Assembly: GCA_030549775.1 (NCBI GenBank)
Contig: CM060177.1
Coordinates: 65,476,638 to 65,540,637, forward strand
DNA from: Tamarix chinensis
Taxonomy: Eukaryota; Streptophyta; Magnoliopsida; Caryophyllales; Tamaricaceae
Length of the DNA stretch: 64,000 nucleotides
Direction: 5' to 3'
Position numbers and translations under genes: made by a program. The notes beneath the pieces were generated by a model. It was not told the DNA's origin. It worked only from the letters and a program-made list of their open reading frames with translations, and did not search any database. This document shows, one piece after another, positions 35,522 to 46,409 of the stretch (position 1 is its first letter; every line of letters begins with the position of its first letter).

Positions 35522-36476
35522 CTTGGGGAACTTTTTAAGTGGTTTTAGAATTGCTAGCGTGACCCCATATGACGAAGAATGATAATGAGAAATGACACTT
35601 CCAACTTCCTCTTCAATCAGACATATTCTATAGACCTCATCTTCCCATTTCTTTTAAAGATGAGGATCATCCCAATAATGATGCTTAATATTTGAGAAGA
35701 ACTTCTTCTTTTGCTAATAGGACAAATATGTAGGCAATACCCCTTATTCTTATAATTGATAAAATTGGCAAACCATGGGGTAGACAAGCTGGTGATGGCT
35801 AAAAGTTTATCATCTAGAAATGAATCATCAAAGGGATAATCATCCTCTTTACCTCCATCTATGTCCTACCTTAATCTGGAAAGATGATTAGCCACTACAT
35901 TCTGAGTTCCCTTCTTATCCCAAAATTTGAGATCAAACTCTTAGAGTAGAAGGATCCTCCTTATCAAAAGTAGATTTGCATCCTTCTTGGTTAACAAGTA
36001 CTTATGGGTCACATGGCTCATGAAAATGATAATCTTAAATCCTAATAAGCATGATCAAAATTTATCCTATACAAACACCACACCTAAGAGCTCTTTTTCA
36101 GTTGTAGCATAGTTATCTTAGGCATCATCAAGGGTAGAACTTGCATAGTCAATTGCATATACCTTTTGATCTTTTCTCTACCTAAGGATGGCTCCCACTA
36201 AATAGTCACTTGCATCACTCATAACCTCAAAAAGGATGTTCCAATTAGGAGGCTACATCACTAGGGCAATTGTCAATGCCTGTTTTAACCTGTTGAAAGT
36301 GTCCAAACACAATTGGTTAAAATCAAAATGCATATCTTTGATGAGTAATTGAGTTAAAAGTTTAGCAAATTTTGAAAGAAACTGATGTGTACCAAGGAGT
36401 TACGTACACCTCTAATAGAAGTCAGGGTGGCATATTTTTCAATAATGTGTATTTTCACCTTATCTAGTGCGATTCC

Positions 36477-37081
36477 CTACCTAGAGAATAGGTGACGAAG
36501 AAAAATTTCCTCTTGTACCATAAAATGACACTTCTCCCAATGAAACATAGGATTCACTTCCTTGCACCTCTCTAAAATTGTGGAAAGATTTCTCAAACAA
36601 TTGTCAAAAGAAGTGCCATAAACCAAAAAAATCATCCATAAAATTTCCATTATATATTTAATAAATTCAGAAAGATAGGCATCATGCATCATTGAAAGGT
36701 GGCAGGTGCATTACATAGGCCAAATGGCATCCTTCAATAAGAAAAAGTGTTGTAGGTATATGTAAATATAGTCTTCTCCTAATCGGCCGGGTGATTGGGG
36801 ATTTGAAAAAACCCCAAATAACAATCTAAGTAACAAAAATAAGAATGAAAAGGTAACCTTTATAAAAATTGATTGATAAATGGTAGGGGGAAATAATCCT
36901 TATGAGTGGCCTTAATTAATTTTCTATAGGTTATGCGCATTCGATAACCTATGATAGTTCTTATTAGGATTAATTCATTTTTCTCATTTTGAAGGGATAT
37001 CATCCCTCCCTTTTGGGGTACTACTTGCACCAGACTCACCCGCTTATTATCTAAAATAGGGTATATGACCCCCCCCATCAA
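36477..37081 (-). pseudogene. Athila-like reverse transcriptase, broken
   Basis: 37081-36860 has VPQKGGMISLQNEKNELI and KDYFPLPFINQFL, the RT fingers region of Athila elements. 36692-36477 has SFDNCLRNLSTILERC and KCHFMVQEEIFLRH. The catalytic FMDD box survives in a different frame at plus positions 36631-36642, showing a frameshift through the active site. Sequence to about 35850 is probably RNase H but is too decayed to delimit. Confidence 0.82.
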
Positions 37082-37508
37082 GCAACTTAAGGACCTCTTT
37101 TCTTACCACTTCTTTCATATAGGGTTTAATCTCCTTTGATCTTCAACGGAGGGATTCTCTATGCAGCCTAAGAATTATAAGAAGCTTTTCCATTTCCACC
37201 CTACATAGGCTAGCATTCACAATGATAGGGTAAATAGAATTAGAGTCAATAAACTCATACCTTAGTGAATAAGGGAGGGGTTTAACTCTACCTTAGATAT
37301 TACTTCCTTTCTTAGGGTAGGGATGCTTGATTCCACATTAAGAATTTATGTCTTTTACTTTACTTGAGGAAAAATAGCACTTTCCTCCGAAATCTTAGCA
37401 AAACTAGTGATTTTAAGATTTTCATCGCTAGGCAATCCACTTCTCATTAAACACTCATTAAGAGGGTCAATTGAGAAGCGTTCAACAAGATCTTTGTTCA
37501 CCACCTTG

Positions 37509-37862
37509 TCAATTCGAGTCAATCCTATAACAAGTGTCATTGATTAAAGGAAATTTCATAGCATTAGATAAATCAAACTCCACCTTCTCACTCCAAAAAT
37601 TCAAAGAAATCCTGCCATATTTAACATCAATGATGGTTCTAGTAGTAGCTAGGAAGGGCCTACCCAGAATGATAGGTATTTGAGAATCGTCATCAATTTC
37701 CAAGATAAGAAAGTCAATCGATATAAAAAACTTATCAACATGGATGGGTAAATCCTCCAAAATACCTATCAGATGTCTTATTAATCGATCAACCAACATT
37801 AGGAAGATGGTATTGGGCTTTAAATCTTCCATTTGCAACTTATTATACATTGTCAATGACAT
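37509..37862 (-). pseudogene. Athila-like aspartic protease region
   Basis: A 117-codon frame with VDKFFISIDFLILEIDDD, then IPIILGRPFLATTRTIIDV, the conserved ILGRPFL segment of Athila/Tat proteases. The catalytic DSG would lie upstream, in the decayed part. Processes the Gag-Pol polyprotein in intact relatives. Confidence 0.8.
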
Positions 37863-37922
37863 CAGAATTATACTTGTACCTAAATCATGTAAGGCATGAT
37901 TAATGGAAATATTATCAATAAT

Positions 37923-38316
37923 TTAAGGAATAGAAAATGAACCAGGAGCTTTTAACTTAGGAGGTAACTTATTTTGGATAATAGAACTACATTCCTCTAT
38001 AAGGGAGACCGTTTCATATTCCTCTAACTTTATGTTGCTGGACAACATCTCCTTCAAAAATGTTGCATATGAGGGCATATAAGAAATTACTTCAACAAAA
38101 GGAATGTTAATATGCAATTTTTTTTTATATGTCCAAAAACCTCCCAAATTGATTTTCAAGTTTGGCCTTAGCTAACCTTCGAGGGAAGTGTAGGGAAGGC
38201 TTATAATGTGTAGGTGGACCATTTCTCTCAACCTTTTCTTTTTGATTATTAGTTTTTTCCTCATTAATTATGGGGTTCCTAACATCATTATGTAGACTCT
38301 TATCACTCCCCATCAT
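37923..38316 (-). pseudogene. Athila-like gag-pol linker region
   Basis: Two overlapping frames contain LHINIPFVEVISYMPSYA, FLKEMLSS and NKLPPKLKAPGSFSIP, the segment that precedes the protease in Athila elements. The join between the two frames at about 38125-38159 marks a frameshift. Confidence 0.75.
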
Positions 38317-39179
38317 GCTAAGTCCTTCTATCTCATCCCACTCCTTAATGTGATGGCATTAACTTGATTTTTAGGGTTTGTTTCGTGTTGCCCTAGAAAA
38401 GTCCTAGAGGGTCCATAAGATGAGATAGCTTGTTAGATTACTTATGTGATTTGGTTTTCTAAACTCTTATTATGCGTAACTAATAAATCAACCTTAGAAG
38501 CTAGATATTTAATAGCATCACTAATGGTTCTATTATATTTTCTAAACTCATCCATTTTCTTCTTAAACTATTTATTTTCTTTTGTTTGAGTCATCACAAC
38601 ATTCTCCATCAATGTTTCCACATTAGAATTTTGGGTAGGAGGGTAATGAGGCCTTTGATTATGAAAACTTGGAGAGACATAAATATATTGATGCACAAGA
38701 TTTAAGGAAGGATTTCTATAAGACAAATGTATATGATTCTCCCACACAAGGTTATAAGCATTGGAAAAAGGATCCCCTTTTTGATTAAATTTTTTACATA
38801 TTTAGTATGCTCATTAACACTTAAGTTGGGGGAAAATGATGTTCCAACTTGACACTCTATGGTAATATGACTAATGATTCCATATATTTCACATGATGCT
38901 TAGTTATTATGAGATGATAAAGCATTAAAATTTAATTGGTCAAATAGTTTGAACAAAGAGTCTACCTTAGATTCAAGATGATCTAGTGAATCAATATCAG
39001 ACCTCCTACTTTTTTGGGTAAACAACGCTCACTCGACCATTGGAAAAGATTTTGGGTCATATCTTCAATGATTATCATGTCTCTCAAACACTTTTGTTCA
39101 TTAGTGTGCCACTAGTTGTAGAATCAATAGTCATCCTTGTGTTGTAGAGAAGAACATTGTAGAAGGTATGGACAATCAA

Positions 39180-39437
39180 CTAGTCTTCCAATCCATAGTG
39201 TGGGTATATCCTCAATGGGTCTTTGTACCTCTCCCAAGCATCATATAATGATTCCCCTTCTTTCAGTGTAAAAGTTGTAATTTGATTCCTCAATTGAGTC
39301 ATCTTGCTTGGAGGGAAATACTTAGTAAGGATTACTTGTGAGAGTTGATCCCAAGTAGTGATGGTGTCGGAAGAAAGTGATTGCAACCAAGACCTTACCT
39401 TATCCCATATTGAGAAAGGGAACAACCTTAGCTTCAT
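39180..39437 (-). pseudogene. Athila-like gag (retrotransposon gag domain)
   Basis: An 85-codon frame with LRLFPFSIWDKVRSWLQSL, TITTWDQLSQVILTKYFP and FTLKEGESLYDAWERYKD. These are hallmarks of the capsid-like gag domain of Athila/Tat elements. Upstream and downstream gag sequence is out of frame. Confidence 0.85.
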
Positions 39438-39910
39438 AGCATCATCTAAAACTCTAAGAAGGTTGAAATGTGCAAGTTTGGGTCTTCCATCAAGCTACCA
39501 CCAAATTAATTTTGATGCAACATATTAGGGAGTGCAGGCTTCAGCTCAAAATTGTTGGTGGTGACATTTGGCTTCCTAGTACTGGATTGTATTCCATAAG
39601 CATTAGGAGATGGAAAATCCCTAAGAGAGCAATTTTACTTGGCTCCTTCATCTATTTCATTCATGAATTTAGATCTTGTGCTTGCTTTCATCTCATGTAC
39701 CCAAGTTCTTAATTCATTTAAAGTTCCCTTGATTTCAGGATTCAATGTAACCAATGGTCCTAAATGGACAGATCGTTGCATGTAAGGCACCTAAAGGAAA
39801 AAAATAACAAACTATCAAGGCAAGAAAGAAAAGTGTAGAAGCAAAGAGAATCAAGTAAAGGAAAATCTAGTCTAGCTTAATAACAAAATAATCAATATCA
39901 ATTTGTTGAA

Positions 39911-39929
39911 GTCCCTAGAAACAACACCA
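39911..39929 (-). other. Decayed tRNA-Asp-type primer-binding site
   Basis: The minus strand reads TGGTGTTGTTTCTAGGGAC. It differs from the Athila-type PBS TGGCGCCGTTGCCGGGGAC at six positions: five are C-to-T or G-to-A changes and one is G-to-T. The position between LTR and gag is as expected. Confidence 0.7.
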
Positions 39930-39935
39930 AAACCT

Positions 39936-40675
39936 TGATGGTTGCTAATTTGCAAGCGCATAGCTTCGTTGTAGCCTGTCAAGGTTGTATCCATAGGGAA
40001 TTCACAATTAGTTACTAATTTTTATTATTGAAGCTATCTAGATCATTAAAAAGTGGAAAATGGAAGTAAATAATAAAATGACTAATAAATTGTAGATTTC
40101 AAAACTATAGATATAAAGCCTACGATTGAACTATATAAGAATCTAAAGTAAATTACATTGAGTTGCTTTTGCTTGAAAATAATACAGAGAATTAATCCTT
40201 TTGCTCCCTCAAGACCATCATCCATACTTCCTTATATACTCCATTTGGTTTGACGTAGAAAGGAGTGGAAGATTATGGGAGAAAATTGTGTGTTGTGCCT
40301 GATAACCATTGGTTTTATGGCCATGTAAGGCTGCATTGGTTGGTCGTGCAACTTTTCAACTCTCGACATGATACACATGTATGGTTGTGCAAGGGTGTGT
40401 TGTGGTCATTCAAGGAAATACTATGAGGAGTGTTGATTGATGGTTGCACGACTATGTAAGGTTGCATTGGCTGGACTTGCAACTTTTATTGTCTTGACAT
40501 AATGATGAATCAGAGTTTCACGGTTGTGCAGGGTTGCACTAGCTGGCTATGCAAACACCTATTTCTTCCTCCTCTTGCTTCCTTTTCTCCTCTTTTTATC
40601 TCTTTGACCTCTTCACTTCTCTAAAGATATGTGTAGACTAGGGTTTGACCTAGGCATAGGAGCTTCAAGTGCTAT
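39936..40675 (-). mobile_element. 5' LTR of the Athila-like element
   Basis: It begins on plus at TGATGG (CCATCA as the LTR end) just outside the PBS. It contains AAGGTTGTATCCATAGGGAA, reminiscent of Athila LTR ends, and two GGTTGCAYNRCTATGTAAGG-like segments. The outer limit is a guess near GTGCTATGACACA. Confidence 0.5.
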
Positions 40676-41000
40676 GACACACCCCTCGGTAGAATTCAGA
40701 GGTTATAGAAATAGCCAACTTAGTAGGACTTGGTGCTTGGAACAACACCCTTGGACACTCAAGCATAAGTGGATGAGCAAGTAATTGATCCTGATGAGTC
40801 TTCTTTTGGTATGCCAATGACTCCTTTATTATTTCCAACCATTAGTTTTCTTTGTGGTGTTTAGTTCCTTGGCTGCCCTTTAGCTGGTTAGGTTTGTCCT
40901 TAAGGCGGTAGTTACCCCGGGTATCATAAGTTCCCTCATACGTATTCGTAATAGTTAGGCGTAAACTTCGTGGACAAAGTTTGTTTTAAGGGGATAATGA
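40676..41000 (+). other. End of a Tekay-type internal region with polypurine tract
   Basis: About 300 bp ending AACTTCGTGGACAAAGTTTG then TTTTAAGGGGATAATGA, directly before an LTR start. This fits the end of pol plus the PPT of Del/Tekay chromoviruses. The rest of that internal region is missing, replaced by the Athila-like element. Confidence 0.6.
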
Positions 41001-43062
41001 TGTAATACCCTAAATTTTTAAAACCTAAAATTTAAATGTTTAACCATCATTTGAAAATTTTAAATTTTAAAATTATTAATTTAATTATTTTTATGAACCT
41101 CTGACTTATAAAAATAGATAATATTATTTAATAAATTAATTTAATTATTTTTATCATTTTATCTTACTCTTTTTGTTTAAATAAATCCCAAACCTATAAT
41201 TTTGGCATTTTTTTTAAATTAACACCCCAATTTTTAGATCACCAATTTAATATCTTTCTAAATAGAACAATTTTAATCTAAATTCCAATCCTAGCTCTAA
41301 AAATATTTTTTTCTTTTTCTTTTTCTTTCTTTTTTTCCTTCTTCCTCGTCCTTTGGGTCAACCTAAACCACCCACTTTTCTTTTGATTAAAATTCCAAAC
41401 TTCCTTATATTATATTCACCCCCTCTTTCCATACTTAGAGCCTTGCTAATCTATTTTATTACACTCTTTTGATCCTGCCTCTAGCTCTATCTTATTTTGA
41501 TTGTTAAACAAGGAAAAGTTATATTCTAGGAAAAAGGTTGAGTGGTTTAGTTGAGCTCTTCCTTGTTTTTACCTCAAGTTGATATGTTTTTCCTTCCTTC
41601 TATTTTTAAGTTTGAAAATTTCATAAGGTTTTGGTGTAATATCCGAGTTTAAGATTTTGGTTTTAAGGTTTTCAAAGTTGAGAATCTTACAGTTGGGATT
41701 TTTGGTTTTAAAAGGGATTTTACCTACACCAAGTAAGTGATTCTTGCTTCTAAAATGCTTAACATGTATTCTTTCATGTCATGTGTTACTTTAAGTTTAT
41801 TTTATGCATGTTAGAATGAATGAATATAGCCTGCATAAGTAGGTTGGATGGTTAGATAGCATGATGAGTAAAAAGCAAGAAATTTGGTAAAAATAGGATA
41901 TAATGATTCCATATTGTAAAATGTAAGTTAATTTGGTTTGAAATATGTTTGACTATGCTGATACATATTTTAATGTGGTTAAGGATGATTTATGTGTAAG
42001 AATCTACATGACATTTAATGATTTGATATTGTGTTATGGCAAACCGATTGATTGGTTAGGTCAAACCAATTGACCAGTTCCTAGAACAGTCGACTTGTTG
42101 ACCCATCTCATTGACTGATAAGCCTGTAGAGACCTTGGTCTTTCTCTCTGCTTAAACCCATTGATTAGTTTGGTAGAACTTATTGAATGGTTTATGAACA
42201 ACTAATTGGTTTGCCCAAATCAATCGACCAGTTTGAGGAAAAGCATGGCCTGGTTAAGTCAAAATGATCAACTGGTTAACTCAAACTGATCAACTGGTTG
42301 GGGTAGACCGATCGACTGATTCGACTAGTTTACATGATTTGTTTATGTTTGGTTTATTTATACTTTGAGGCTATGTTCGGGACTATATTGCGATTATTAA
42401 TAGGATAAAATATAGAATTTATCATAGATCATTGGCCTAATAAAAAGGATTAAAATGGATCATAACTTATAATATACTTGATAAGTAACATAAAGGTAAA
42501 ATTGGTATTTTAGTTATGATAAGTGATGGTAGTGAGAAAAGGGTAATGAAACTCAACATGGGCTTGAACAAAATGTTAAGATGGATGTGAGTAATATGGA
42601 AAATTTCCTTGCTTGACTTGTATGGGCCTTGTATGATCGCCCATCCTTATGAATAAAATGCTAATCATATAAAACGAAAGATAGTCGAGGCTTGAGATCA
42701 TGGACATCCAGATGGTTTTGGTGGGGTTCGTGGAAAATAGAGGTTTTAAATTAGATATCATACCTTAACTCATTTAATTAAAACTCCATTCTTTATGTAT
42801 ATATGTTTTGTAATGTTTTGGTTAAGAACCATTAAGATCCTTCGATGTTAACACCCTTTTAAGTTTTTTATGTAATCTTTATTTGTGCATTCTTTTGTTT
42901 TAATGTTTTGGTTGGTCTTAGACTTGTATCTGATATAGGGTAGGCGACAAATTCATATTGTGTGTTAGGTATAGTGGTAACACCCTATTTTTCCTAGGTA
43001 TATTTTTAGCTTTAGCAATATTTGAAATAAATTTTTTTAGTAGTGAAAAATAAGGTGTTACA
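41001..43062 (+). mobile_element. Tekay/Del-type LTR (2.06 kb)
   Basis: The LTR starts TGTAATACCCTAAATT and ends GTAGTGAAAAATAAGGTGTTACA (43062). It is followed after 3 bp by a PBS and preceded by a PPT-like tract. It holds a CT-rich block at about 41280-41460 and, at 42045-42330, many AATTGACCAGTT/AACTGGTTGATC-like motifs. Its last 40 bases resemble those of the giant LTRs, which links that family to Del/Tekay. Confidence 0.8.
42045..42330. repeat. Scattered CAATTGACCAGTT / ATCAACTGGTT motifs
   Basis: About ten degenerate copies of a 12-15-bp motif in both orientations (for example CCAATTGACCAGTT, TGATCAACTGGTT, GATCGACTGATT). The same motif recurs at 52855-53210 and 59690-59735. Confidence 0.7.
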
Positions 43063-43065
43063 AGT

Positions 43066-43082
43066 TGGTATCAAAGATTTTC
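43066..43082 (+). other. tRNA-Met primer-binding site
   Basis: TGGTATCAAAGATTTTC lies 3 bp after the LTR end. TGGTATCAGAGC is the usual initiator-Met PBS of plant LTR retrotransposons; one change is seen in the first 11 bases. Confidence 0.85.
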
Positions 43083-43389
43083 ATAAAAACCTTCCACTTT
43101 TAGAAATTGTAAAATTGATACTATAGGGTTTTATTAAAGCATTTGATTGAAAAGACATTATCTTTGAAAATAATTTTTAAGGTGATAACATAAATTGGTA
43201 TTGGTCTTGATTTGATATCCTTTTTCCTTGACTTTCTGACAAGGTTAATTATTTTCAAACCAAAAATGTGTATGGGTGAGATTGGGGTTGGGAATGTGCC
43301 ATAGATAGCTTTGTGATAATTGTTATGCGAGTCTTAGTACTTGGTGGAATAAATTCTACCCCTAACTTTTTCTAGTCTTTAGGGCGTAA

Positions 43390-44330
43390 TGGCCTCTAAT
43401 AACCTCTACGAATGCATTAAGTCATTCATGGAGATTGTCGGAGTGTATATGGAGGTCAGATCCGAGCACCTAAACCCCCATCGACGCCAGTAGCTGCACT
43501 AGCTATAGAGGATTGGCTCAGGAGGGCTGGACATCATCACCTGCAAATCATTGAGGGCTAGAAGGACCCTGACATCATGGAAAGATGGGTTCCTAACATG
43601 GAGAAGAATTTCATTACCTGTGGTTTCCTAGAAGATAGGAGGGTAGACGTGGTCATCTACTATTTAAGAGGAAGGGCAGTTGCATAGTGGAAGAGCATCC
43701 AATGTAGGGGTGGAGAACCTACAAGGTGGAGACCATTATTGGAGGCATTATAAGCCTACTTTTACTCGATTCACTTGCACATGAAGAAGTACGATGATTT
43801 CATACTGCTTTGGTAGGGGGCATGTCCATTGAGGAGTATTATACTTGATTCATGGACTTGGTCCAGCTTGCCTCGGGGGTAGAGACCAGTAAGGTGATGC
43901 AAGTTTACTACTTTAATATTGAATTGGGGATTTGGTACTAGGAGCTGCTATTGGGAGTCACTCCACCGGATATGGTAGGGATGTATAAGCAAGCCTTGGA
44001 GGCATCCCGAGTCACTTAGACTTAGAGTGCTTAGTTAGGGTGCAAGAGAAAACTTGAGGGTTGCTAGCATCCAGATGATCAGAAGAAGGATTTCCCTAGA
44101 GGTAGTTTGCTGCCTAGATTTGGTCAGAGCATAGGGTTAGTACCTTGATCTAGTGGGTTGTTTGGGGCCATGCTAAAGAGAGGCACTACCATTGTAGGAG
44201 ATTTAGGATATATCACCCAATGGTCGAATATAGATTCAACAATGTGACATGCCATGGGTGTGGCATGGTGGGACATAGGGCATATAAGTGTTGAGTTGGC
44301 ATTGACAGCATTTAGTGGAGCTAAATTAGA
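43390..44330 (+). pseudogene. Tekay-type gag with CCHC knuckle, broken
   Basis: Starts near ATGGCCTCTAATAACC (43390). Translated pieces include ERWVPNMEKNFITCGFLEDR and YYLRGRAVA*WKSI, where a TAG replaces the first Trp of the usual WW. The zinc knuckle CHGCGMVGHRAYKC (44250-44291) has all four metal ligands. Several stops and frameshifts occur. In intact relatives it packages element RNA. Confidence 0.8.
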
Positions 44331-44527
44331 GCGCAAATCATAGGATCTATCTGGCAGCTAAAACCTCAGATAACGAGAGTTTCTCCATCGCCATTCAGTG
44401 CCGCTAGCCGAGCTAGTCAACCTAGAGGTCCAACACCTCACCTTTTTTAGTAAGGGTAGGGATCAGATAGTGCCCTAGGAGTTCCATTATCAAGACACTT
44501 GAATGTGATGATTTAAGTAGAAGTAGA

Positions 44528-44851
44528 ATGCTAGTTGGTGTGGTGACTGGTATGCTCATTATCTCTACCTTTTCTGCTTGTGTGTTGTTTGATTTTGGAG
44601 CATCACACTCATTTGTGGCATCTACATTTGTAGCTAGAGCTGCCTTATCTCCCTCAAGTAGTATTTCTACTTCTATTGTGTTGCCTTTTAGGGATAGGAT
44701 TGTGTGCTTGAGGTTGTATCAAGGAGTCATTTTGGTAGTGGGAGGAATAGAGTTTCCATTGGACCTTATAGATCTAGAGTTACACGATTCCCACATAATT
44801 ATCAGGATGTCTATGCTGGGGAAGGACCAAACACTGATCGATTATGTGTAA
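44528..44851 (+). pseudogene. Tekay-type aspartic protease, active site altered
   Basis: A 107-codon frame of RVP_2 type: GVVTGMLIIS, then LFDFGASHSF, LPFRDRIVCLRLYQGVIL, VGGIEFPLDLIDLELHDSH and GKDQTLIDYV. The catalytic D-S/T-G is DFG here (Ser to Phe, a single C-to-T change), so it should be inactive. It follows gag at the normal spacing. Confidence 0.88.
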
Positions 44852-44989
44852 GAATTCTTGGTACTGCGAGGACTAAAGGGTAATAGGGTTTCATACTAGA
44901 AGTGTAAACCTAATTCCTTTGTAAGGATCATGTTGGCGATTGCATTTTGTAACCTTATACGTAAGGGATATTGTCTCTAATTATGTAGT

Positions 44990-45115
44990 GTTAGAGACAC
45001 TGAAGCAACTGAGACTCCATTAGAGCAGATGGTAGTGGTTTGTGAATTTCCTAATTTAATCCCTGAGGACATTCTAGGAATGCCACCAGTTATAGAGGTG
45101 GATAAAAATGTGGAT
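44990..45115 (+). pseudogene. Start of Tekay-type RT, truncated
   Basis: Encodes PLEQMVVVCEFPNLIPEDI, then GMPPVIEVDKNVDL, the linker that precedes the RT domain in chromoviruses. Similarity stops near 45115, where giant-LTR sequence L begins, so RT, RNase H, integrase and chromodomain are absent. Confidence 0.75.
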
Positions 45116-46409
45116 TTGAAAAAAATGTTACTAAAACATAAGATTGGTATGAAATAAGGGTTATATTAACGATAAGGGAATTTTGGTCAACGTGGGTTGA
45201 GTATGGGAATCATAGGGTTTTAATGTGTTATATCATCTAAATTTGATAAGGAATTTATATGAAGTGTTTAAAATAGATATGAGTGACAAAAGTTAAAATG
45301 AGGTATGCAAATGGTTTGATATGTAAATAGTAACCCTAAAACAAGGATGCTATTATCACATGAGTTAAATGGTAGAGTTAGACTATAAAACTCAAATATG
45401 TTATGAATATCAGTGTTTTGGGAATGTATATGAAATTTGGTAAGTTTTTGAGCTATACATAAAAAGTTATGATCGATTTGTAAAATTAAGGTTTATAAGA
45501 CCTAGGAATAGTAACTTTGGGATAAGATTATTATAGTTTGTGCAAGAAATTTGAGTTAGGCCTTAAAATTAATTATGTTGATAATAATAATATTTTAGGA
45601 ACAAGTACAAAGTTTGGTGGTTAAAAGAGTAATAGGAGAAAAGTTATGATAAAAGTTTGAAATTAGGGGTTTTTATAGGAATTATAAGAATCTCAACTCT
45701 AGAGAATGACCTTATAACCTACATAATGTGCTTACCTGCTTTAATGTGTTCTATACCTATGAATAAATCATAAGATATTAATCATTTAAATAGAAAGATC
45801 ACGTGAATTAGACCGAGGTGATATTTTCATATCCATTCCACCTGATAATAATAGTGGCTTAGGAGCATTTTTACTGTAAGAAGGTATTTTTATGGATCCA
45901 TTATACTAGATTATATTAGTGGATTAGGTGCATTTTTCTTGAGAGGTGCTTTATTTTGTTCCATCGGATTAAAAATAGTGGGTCCTGTACTCATCATGAA
46001 TAAGAATATGATTTGAGATAAGTAACCTAATAAATGTGATATTAATGATTTAAAGTAGTAGAGTACATGAGTTAAGACCAATGTAATATTTTTAGATTCA
46101 TTCCACTAGATGATAATAGTGGCTCTGGTGTGTTGTCCTTGAGAGGTTCTTTAGACCATTCCCTATTTTAAGAATAGTGGGGTCCTTAAACTCAATGTAA
46201 ATAAAAGAATAAAAATGGTTATATCTAATAAAGAGGCTTAAATCAGTATTTATCTTGTGAGAATTTTTGTAAATTTTATGTGCACCTACCATCTGCCATG
46301 AATGTATGTATTTATATATATCCTAAACTCAATAGTATGGTTACCTTGCTCAATATGTATTGTACCGACCATGCTTTTCATTGGTACTACTCATTCCTAT
46401 AAGTAGAGG
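45116..46409 (+). mobile_element. Giant-LTR fragment L
   Basis: Plus-oriented piece of the giant LTR family. Degenerate CCGGTGG-type modules (five, 45830-46175) and the ATCACGTGAATTAGACCGAG and TTGGTACTACTCATTCC blocks match LTRs D and E. The left end is missing. On the right it is cut by LTR I, whose terminus begins at 46410, and I could not find the continuation. Confidence 0.7.

Larger units (their letters stand above)
34460..40675 (-). mobile_element. Athila-like Ty3/gypsy retrotransposon remnant
   Basis: A minus-strand element. In its own order: LTR (about 39936-40675), tRNA-Asp-like PBS (39911-39929), gag (39437-39180), protease (37862-37509), RT (37081-36477), RNase H area, and integrase (35521-34480). 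These are followed by the conserved GGGAGGCAACCCATG segment at about 34473-34490, typical after Athila pol. Every domain is broken by stops and frameshifts. I could not identify its 3' LTR, so the left limit is approximate. An env-like frame is not visible. Confidence 0.85.
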
